Origin: Histidinibacterium aquaticum
GTDB lineage: Bacteria; Pseudomonadota; Alphaproteobacteria; Rhodobacterales; Rhodobacteraceae
Length of the DNA: 64,000 nt
Reading direction: 5' to 3'
Assembly: GCF_008710275.1 (NCBI RefSeq)
Contig: NZ_VYQE01000006.1
Location: 62,001-126,000 of the forward strand
Shown: positions 59,700 to 64,000 of the stretch, piece after piece
How the letters are laid out: every line of letters begins with the position of its first letter
How positions within the stretch are numbered: position 1 is the stretch's first letter
The notes under the pieces: model-generated
Told to the model about the DNA's origin: nothing
The model's database searches: none
Seen by the model: only the letters and a program-made list of their open reading frames with translations
Position numbers and translations under genes: made by a program

Positions 59700-60979
59700 C
59701 CCTTCTCGACCGACTTTCGGATGCTGCGGACCATGAGCGCCACGGCAATCACGACGAGCGGCATCGCGATCGCGCCCAGGACGGTGCGCGAGAGCCCCGC
59801 CCCCTCGGCGAAGGGTGCGAGGAGGTAGAGCACGAGGTTCAGCGCGTAGTAGCTGATCGCCACGACGGAGAGACCCTCGACCGTTTTCTGCAGCCGCAGC
59901 TGCATGTCGGAGCGTCGGTCCATCGACTCCAGCAGCGACTGGTTCTGCGCGGAGCGCGCGACGTCGACCTGCGTCCTTAGCAGGTCCCCTGCCCTCAGCG
60001 CCCGGTCCGACATGGCCTGCATCCGCCGCTCGGTCGATTTCACCGTCCGCATGGCCGGGTCGAAGCGGCGCATCATGAACTCGGCGAAGGTCTGGCGGCC
60101 GCCGAAGCGGGTCTCGCGCAGAACCTCGATGCGCTGGTTCACGATGGTCTCGTAGGCGCCGGTCGCCCCGAAGCGGAAGGAGGTCTGGGCGACGAGGGTC
60201 TCGAGCTCGGCCGAGATCGCGAGCAGCGAGTTCAGCGTCTCCTCGGGCCGGGCGAGCGGGCCGGTCATGTCAGCCACGAGCTCGGTCAGCTTGTTCTCGA
60301 TCCCGTTGAGCTTGCCGCCGATGTCGCGGGCCATGAAGAGGCCCAGCATCGACATCGCCTTGTAGGTCTCGATCTCGCAGAGGCGCTGTATCACGCGGCC
60401 GGTCCGCTGGGGTCCGGTGTCCGGCCTGACGAAGACCGCGAAGCGCATGTGTCCGGACGGATCGATGTGGAAGTCCCCGGCGACCACGAGCTGGTCGTCG
60501 AGCACGCGCGAGATCGCGAGGCTTTCGGGCACGAACCAGTCGGTGACCTTGGGGATGATGCCCTCGTCGGTCTCCGCCTCCTCGATCCGGATCAGCGCCG
60601 AGGTGAGCCTCTGACCCGGCGCGTTCGCGAGCCAGTCCTCGGGGAAGAGGCGAAAGGTCTCCGCCTCGAAGGGGCGTTCGGCCACGCCGTCGCCGAAGAT
60701 CGTGAAGGTCACGAACTCGGTGTGGCTCTCCCACTTGAGCTGGTGCCGGCCGATCTGCCCGAAGTAGTGCGTGGCGCCCGGCTGGGGGTGCTTGGCCCCG
60801 AAGCGGTCGAGCAGCTCGACGAGATGCGCGCGGTCGGCGTCGCGGTCACGGCCGGCGGCGTTCTCCGCCGGTTTGAGCGCGAGATAGGCCGCGCGGGCCG
60901 GTGCCTGGACGATGGGAAAGGGCCGAGCGTGCAGCTCGTTGGCCATCGCGTAACGCTGGGGATGATCGTCGATGGTCAT
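59696..60979 (-). CDS. DUF3422 family membrane protein
   Basis: This 427-residue protein has a long soluble N-terminal part starting A-N-E-L-H-A-R-P-F-P (the family signature), H-Y-F-G-Q-I-G-R-H-Q-L-K-W-E-S-H-T-E-F-V-T-F-T. A coiled coil covers about residues 325-370, and two membrane helices at the C-terminus (about 372-420) resemble CorA-like topology. The function is unknown. The start at 60979 has GAGGGAGG upstream; a TTG nine codons earlier is rejected. Confidence 0.88.
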   Translation of the reverse strand: MTIDDHPQRYAMANELHARPFPIVQAPARAAYLALKPAENAAGRDRDADRAHLVELLDRFGAKHPQPGATHYFGQIGRHQLKWESHTEFVTFTIFGDGVAERPFEAETFRLFPEDWLANAPGQRLTSALIRIEEAETDEGIIPKVTDWFVPESLAISRVLDDQLVVAGDFHIDPSGHMRFAVFVRPDTGPQRTGRVIQRLCEIETYKAMSMLGLFMARDIGGKLNGIENKLTELVADMTGPLARPEETLNSLLAISAELETLVAQTSFRFGATGAYETIVNQRIEVLRETRFGGRQTFAEFMMRRFDPAMRTVKSTERRMQAMSDRALRAGDLLRTQVDVARSAQNQSLLESMDRRSDMQLRLQKTVEGLSVVAISYYALNLVLYLLAPFAEGAGLSRTVLGAIAMPLVVIAVALMVRSIRKSVEKG

Positions 60980-61098
60980 GGACCGGCCTCCCTCTCCTTG
61001 CGTCAAGGTAGAGGAAAACCCGGCCCGGTAAAGCGGGAAAATCTTTTTCCGTCAGAGCGTTAGCGGCGCACAATGGTATACCGTGCGCCGCGCGGGCC

Positions 61099-62262
61099 TC
61101 AGATGCAGACGACGTCCAGCGGAGGGAAGCCGTTGAAACCCACCGAGGAGTAGGTCGAGGTGTAGGCCCCGGTGTTCCGGATCAGCACCCGGTCGCCGGA
61201 CTTCAGGCCCACGGGCAGCATGACCGGCCGCTTCTCGTAGAGCACGTCGGCGCTGTCGCAGGAGGGACCCGCGAGGATGCAGGGCCCCATCGGCTCATGA
61301 TCGCGCGCGGTCTCGAGCTGGTAGCGGATCGCCTCGCCCTCGGTCTCGGCCAGACCGGAGAAGCGGCCGATGTCGAGGTAGACCCAGCGGTGCAGGTCGC
61401 GGTCCGATTTGCGGCTGACCAGCATGGCTTCGGCGACGATGGTCCCGGCCTCGGCGACCATGCCGCGGCCGGGCTCGGCCATGATGTGCGGCACGTTCGG
61501 GAAGCGGGCCTCGACCATCTCCATCACGGCGCGGGCATAGGCCTCGGGGGCCTCGATCTCCTCGCCGTAGAAGGCGGGGAAGCCGCCGCCGATGTTGAGG
61601 ATGCTGAGGCCGTGGCCGGCCGCCTGCGCCGCGGCCCAGGTCTCGGCCAGCGCGTCGAGCGCGGGGCCCCACATCTCGGCGCGGCGGGTCTGCGAGCCGA
61701 CGTGAAAGGAGATGCCCACCGGGTCGAGCGCGAGGTCGCGGGCGTAGTCCATGAGCTCGAGCGCCTTGGAGGCGTCGCAGCCGAACTTGCGGGTCAGCGG
61801 CCAGTCGGCCTCGGAGACCTCGACGATGAGGCGGATGTAGACGCGCGCGCCGGGGGCATGCTCGGCGATCTTCTCCAGCTCCTCCTCGGCGTCGGCGGCA
61901 AAGAGGGTGATGCCGCGGTCCCAGGCCCAGGCGATGTCGGAGGGCTTCTTGATCGTGTTGCCGAAGGAGATCTCGCGCGGTTTCGCGCCGCGGGACAGGC
62001 AGAGCGCGATCTCGCCGCGGGAGGCGGCGTCGAAGTGCGAGCCGAGAGAGACGAGGCGGTCGATGACCTCCTCGGCAGGGTTGGCCTTCACGGCGTAGTG
62101 GATCTGGGCGCGTCCGAGGCCGGTGGCCAGCGCGCGGAACTGGCGCTCGACCCGGTCGAGGTCGACGACGAGCGTCGGCCGGTCGAAGTCCGACAGGGCG
62201 ATGAAGGTGTCGAGGCGGGAGACAGCGGAATCGGCGCGCAGCTGCGCGTTATGCATCGTCAT
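61099..62262 (-). CDS. Ornithine/lysine decarboxylase, fold type III
   Basis: This 387-residue PLP enzyme makes putrescine or cadaverine. K59 (H-Y-A-V-K-A-N-P) binds PLP; I-G-G-G-F-P is the phosphate loop; A-E-P-G-R-G-M-V-A is typical; G-P-S-C335-D336-S-A-D339-V-L-Y-E-K supplies the Cys and Asp from the partner subunit, as in eukaryote-like ODC. Alphaproteobacterial members may accept lysine too. The start at 62262 is set by GGAG 6 bases upstream; an ATG two codons earlier abuts it. It probably feeds polyamine synthesis. Confidence 0.92.
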   Translation of the reverse strand: MTMHNAQLRADSAVSRLDTFIALSDFDRPTLVVDLDRVERQFRALATGLGRAQIHYAVKANPAEEVIDRLVSLGSHFDAASRGEIALCLSRGAKPREISFGNTIKKPSDIAWAWDRGITLFAADAEEELEKIAEHAPGARVYIRLIVEVSEADWPLTRKFGCDASKALELMDYARDLALDPVGISFHVGSQTRRAEMWGPALDALAETWAAAQAAGHGLSILNIGGGFPAFYGEEIEAPEAYARAVMEMVEARFPNVPHIMAEPGRGMVAEAGTIVAEAMLVSRKSDRDLHRWVYLDIGRFSGLAETEGEAIRYQLETARDHEPMGPCILAGPSCDSADVLYEKRPVMLPVGLKSGDRVLIRNTGAYTSTYSSVGFNGFPPLDVVCI

Positions 62263-62695
62263 GGTCATCTCCAATAGACCCGGCCAGCTATGACCGCTCA
62301 GTTCCAAGGGAGACGTTACCGTCGCTGCATAACGCGTGCCGGTGTGTCTGGTGAGCTCGCTAGGCTCGATCACCGGACGTGGCCAGAGGCGCGTGCGTTG
62401 GCGTCTGTTCTGTTCGCGCATCTGCGGCATCGTCCGAGTCGATTCAAGAGATTTCTCGGGCCGGATTCAGATTTTTTCGCAAGCGCCTGCGCAGGCCTCA
62501 CCTGCATCGGCGAAGGGGCGCTCACGGACGGCCCGGAGGCCCCCGTGACACCGATACAATCTCGACGGCGCGCCACATTTCCGACACGATTCCGCCAGCC
62601 CGACGTCCGATTTCAGAGTCACGGATCAGGGTCATGGCCTCGCAAAGAAGGCCGATCGACCGGGATTGATCGCATCAGGCCGAAAGGTGATCCCA
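62263..62695. other. 433-base intergenic region
   Basis: I find no convincing gene, RNA or repeat here. It must hold the promoter of the decarboxylase gene (minus strand) and perhaps that of the 34-codon ORF. Open frames on both strands cross it but have no ribosome sites, and their codon use does not resemble the neighbours. Confidence 0.4.
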
Positions 62696-62800
62696 ATGGC
62701 AGGCAAGAGCACGAGCAAGCAGACCCCCGCGCAGGGGACTTCTCCCAAGGAGCCGCGTCCCCGCCCTCCAGTCACGTTCCGCGACTACGCGAGCATCTGA
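62696..62800 (+). CDS. 34-residue basic ORF
   Basis: ATG at 62696 follows AAAGGTGAT by about 6 bases and opens a 34-codon frame (M-A-G-K-S-T-S-K-Q-T-P-A-Q-G ... R-D-Y-A-S-I). The peptide is Lys/Pro/Ser-rich, with no membrane segment. It may be a small stress-related protein near the Pmp3 gene, or chance. Confidence 0.35.
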   Translation: MAGKSTSKQTPAQGTSPKEPRPRPPVTFRDYASI

Positions 62801-62915
62801 CGGGCGCCGACGCGCGATCCCGTCCGGCCGCGCCCGGGCGAAGACCCTCCCACTTTGCCCGGACGCCGGCCGGCGGGTGATACCCGCCGCTCCCTGCCCC
62901 TTGACCGGGGGCGGC

Positions 62916-62940
62916 GGAACATCGCGGGGGGATGTCCGTT
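62916..62940 (+). promoter_or_regulatory. EcfG-type general stress response promoter
   Basis: GGAAC (62916-62920), a 16-base spacer and CGTT (62937-62940) match the alphaproteobacterial EcfG consensus exactly. Transcription would begin near 62947, about 26 bases before the Pmp3-family start. A GTGGGT/ACCCAC hairpin (62944-62957) would lie at the 5' end of the transcript. A 7-bp stem GGCGGGT/ACCCGCC lies just upstream at 62872-62888. Confidence 0.75.
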
Positions 62941-62972
62941 GACGTGGGTGAACCCACACGGGAGACCGAACA

Positions 62973-63146
62973 ATGGATATCATCCGCATTATCGTCGCCA
63001 TCCTGCTGCCGCCGCTCGGCGTGTTCCTGCAGGAAGGCCTGCGCAAGCATTTCTGGATCAACATCCTCCTGACGATCCTCGGCTATATCCCGGGCATCGT
63101 GCACGCGATCTACATCATCGCACGTGACGAGCCCGCCCGCGCATGA
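62973..63146 (+). CDS. Pmp3/YqaE family small membrane protein
   Basis: This 57-residue protein has two membrane helices. M-D-I-I-R-I-I-V-A-I-L-L-P-P-L-G-V-F-L-Q-E-G-L, then F-W-I-N-I-L-L-T-I-L-G-Y-I-P-G-I-V-H-A-I-Y-I-I matches the Pmp3/UPF0057 family fully. Members affect membrane potential and are often induced by stress. The ribosome site is GGGAGACC. It overlaps the DUF4112 gene by four bases (ATGA) and is preceded by an EcfG-type promoter. Confidence 0.93.
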   Translation: MDIIRIIVAILLPPLGVFLQEGLRKHFWINILLTILGYIPGIVHAIYIIARDEPARA

Positions 63147-63538
63147 CCCGGCTCGAGGAAGTTGAACGACTGGAGCGGCTGGCCCGGAACATGGACAGCC
63201 TCTTCCGGATCCCGGGCACCAAGATCCGGGTGGGCGCCGACTCAATCATCGGCCTGGTGCCCGGCATCGGGGATACGCTCACCCTCGCGCCCGCCGGATG
63301 GATCATCTGGAAGGCGCGCGAGATGGGTGTGCCGCAGCACAAGCTTTTGGCGATGTGTGGTAACGCCGGGATCGACTGGATCGTCGGCTCCATTCCCCTC
63401 GTCGGCGACCTGTTCGACGTCGGCTGGAAGGGGAACCTGCGCAACGTCCGGCTGCTGCGCGAGCACTTCGAGAAAGTGGGAGATGACGCGGCCGCCGATG
63501 TGATCGACGGCCACGCCGAAACGGTGGAAATCCGTTAG
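63143..63538 (+). CDS. DUF4112 family protein
   Basis: This 131-residue protein has [36 protein letters not shown], then a hydrophobic segment (about residues 45-58). [22 protein letters not shown]-x-R-N follows; these two related halves are the DUF4112 signature. Function unknown. It is translationally coupled to the Pmp3 gene and likely under the same stress promoter. Its stop overlaps the convergent ndk stop by four bases. Confidence 0.92.
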   Translation: MTRLEEVERLERLARNMDSLFRIPGTKIRVGADSIIGLVPGIGDTLTLAPAGWIIWKAREMGVPQHKLLAMCGNAGIDWIVGSIPLVGDLFDVGWKGNLRNVRLLREHFEKVGDDAAADVIDGHAETVEIR

Positions 63539-63957
63539 CCGACCAGCTCTAGGCCGGAGAAGAAGAAGGAGATTTCTTCGGCCGCGGTCTCGGGCGCGTC
63601 GGAGCCGTGAACCGAGTTCTCGCCGACCGACTCGGCGAACTCGGCACGGATGGTGCCCGGCGCCGCATCGGCGGGGTTCGTGGCGCCCATCACTTCGCGG
63701 TTCTTCGCGATCGCGCCTTCACCTTCCAGCACCTGCACCACGACCGGGGCCGAGGCCATGAAGGAGGTCAGCTCGTCGAAGAACGGGCGCTCCTTGTGGA
63801 CGGCGTAGAAGGCGCCGGCCTGGTCCTTGGTCAGCTGGATGCGCTTCTGCGCGATGATGCGCAGGCCGGCGTCCTCGAACTTGGCGTTGATCTTGCCGGT
63901 GAGGTTCCGGTTGGTGGCGTCGGGTTTGATGATCGAAAGGGTGCGTTCCACAGCCAT
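63535..63957 (-). CDS. ndk: Nucleoside diphosphate kinase
   Basis: This 140-residue enzyme balances nucleoside triphosphates by phosphate transfer through His117 (N-S-V-H-G-S-D). [10 protein letters not shown] at the start and [14 protein letters not shown] are the nucleotide-binding blocks. Length matches bacterial Ndk. It is convergent with DUF4112, overlapping by four bases. Confidence 0.97.
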   Translation of the reverse strand: MAVERTLSIIKPDATNRNLTGKINAKFEDAGLRIIAQKRIQLTKDQAGAFYAVHKERPFFDELTSFMASAPVVVQVLEGEGAIAKNREVMGATNPADAAPGTIRAEFAESVGENSVHGSDAPETAAEEISFFFSGLELVG

Positions 63958-64000
63958 GTGATGAGCCTCGTCAGGGGGTTTCGGATATCGCGGCTCGCCT

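Noticed and set aside
62290-62880. 196-codon plus-strand frame downstream of the decarboxylase
   Set aside because: No ribosome site, no domain, and it runs through the better-supported 34-codon ORF in another frame.

Overview
The window looks like chromosomal DNA from a high-GC member of the Rhodobacteraceae (roseobacter group, Alphaproteobacteria). The evidence is the gene content: a class I PHA locus with PhaR and phasin, an NDUFA12-type complex I accessory gene, a ScfR-family regulator, a SqrR/BigR-like persulfide sensor, DUF1127, DUF2155 and DUF3422 proteins, and gene orders such as accB-accC-aat-DUF2155-mlaD-NDUFA12. I see no rRNA, tRNA, CRISPR array, insertion sequence or integrase gene. 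Gene density is high and many starts and stops overlap by 1-4 bases.

Region by region. 1-9.5 kb: the end of acetolactate synthase (ilvI, ilvN), a secreted EF-hand protein, a nucleoside hydrolase with a GNAT enzyme, SelO, a DMT exporter, glutaryl-CoA dehydrogenase and the pyrimidine genes pyrC-pyrE. 9.7-20 kb: dnaB, a translationally coupled coiled-coil membrane protein and ClpP-like membrane protease, two paralogous receiver-only proteins (one lacking the phospho-acceptor Asp) around a LapG-like cysteine protease, alanine racemase, mlaE-mlaF, and unknown membrane proteins. 19.5-28.3 kb: a LysR/aminotransferase divergon, then the PHA locus (phaR, phaP, phaC on the minus strand, phaZ divergent) with two clear PhaR operators ahead of phaP. 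28.3-34.8 kb: clpP-clpX, a crotonase/dehydrogenase fusion without an NAD domain, a sulfane-sulfur module (SqrR-like repressor, two YeeE/YedE half-transporters, DUF442 sulfurtransferase) and an orphan SpoA (FliM/FliN-like) protein. 34.9-38.2 kb: a three-gene two-component operon whose kinase is fused to a sodium/solute symporter domain.

38.3-40.15 kb is visibly AT-richer than everything around it. It carries a SIR2-like NADase-type gene resembling anti-phage effectors, plus a 62-codon unknown ORF. It is the only clear accessory islet in the window. 40.2-51.5 kb: an FdhF/YdeP-type molybdopterin oxidoreductase, a Bcr/CflA exporter, ScfR, and a complete HAAT-type ABC importer operon (SBP, LivH, LivM, LivG, LivF). 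51.5-64 kb: accB-accC behind a leader that can form competing hairpins, aat, the DUF2155-mlaD-NDUFA12 set, a glycosyltransferase-like protein, an M20 amidohydrolase, a MATE pump, DUF3422, ornithine/lysine decarboxylase, a Pmp3-DUF4112 pair behind a strong general-stress (EcfG-type) promoter match, and ndk.

The most notable items are the SIR2 islet, the Asn-for-Asp pseudo-receiver, the Rossmann-less crotonase fusion with one catalytic Glu lost, the cysteine-matched persulfide sensor module, and a family of palindromes centred on AAATTT or CC at gene 3' ends.
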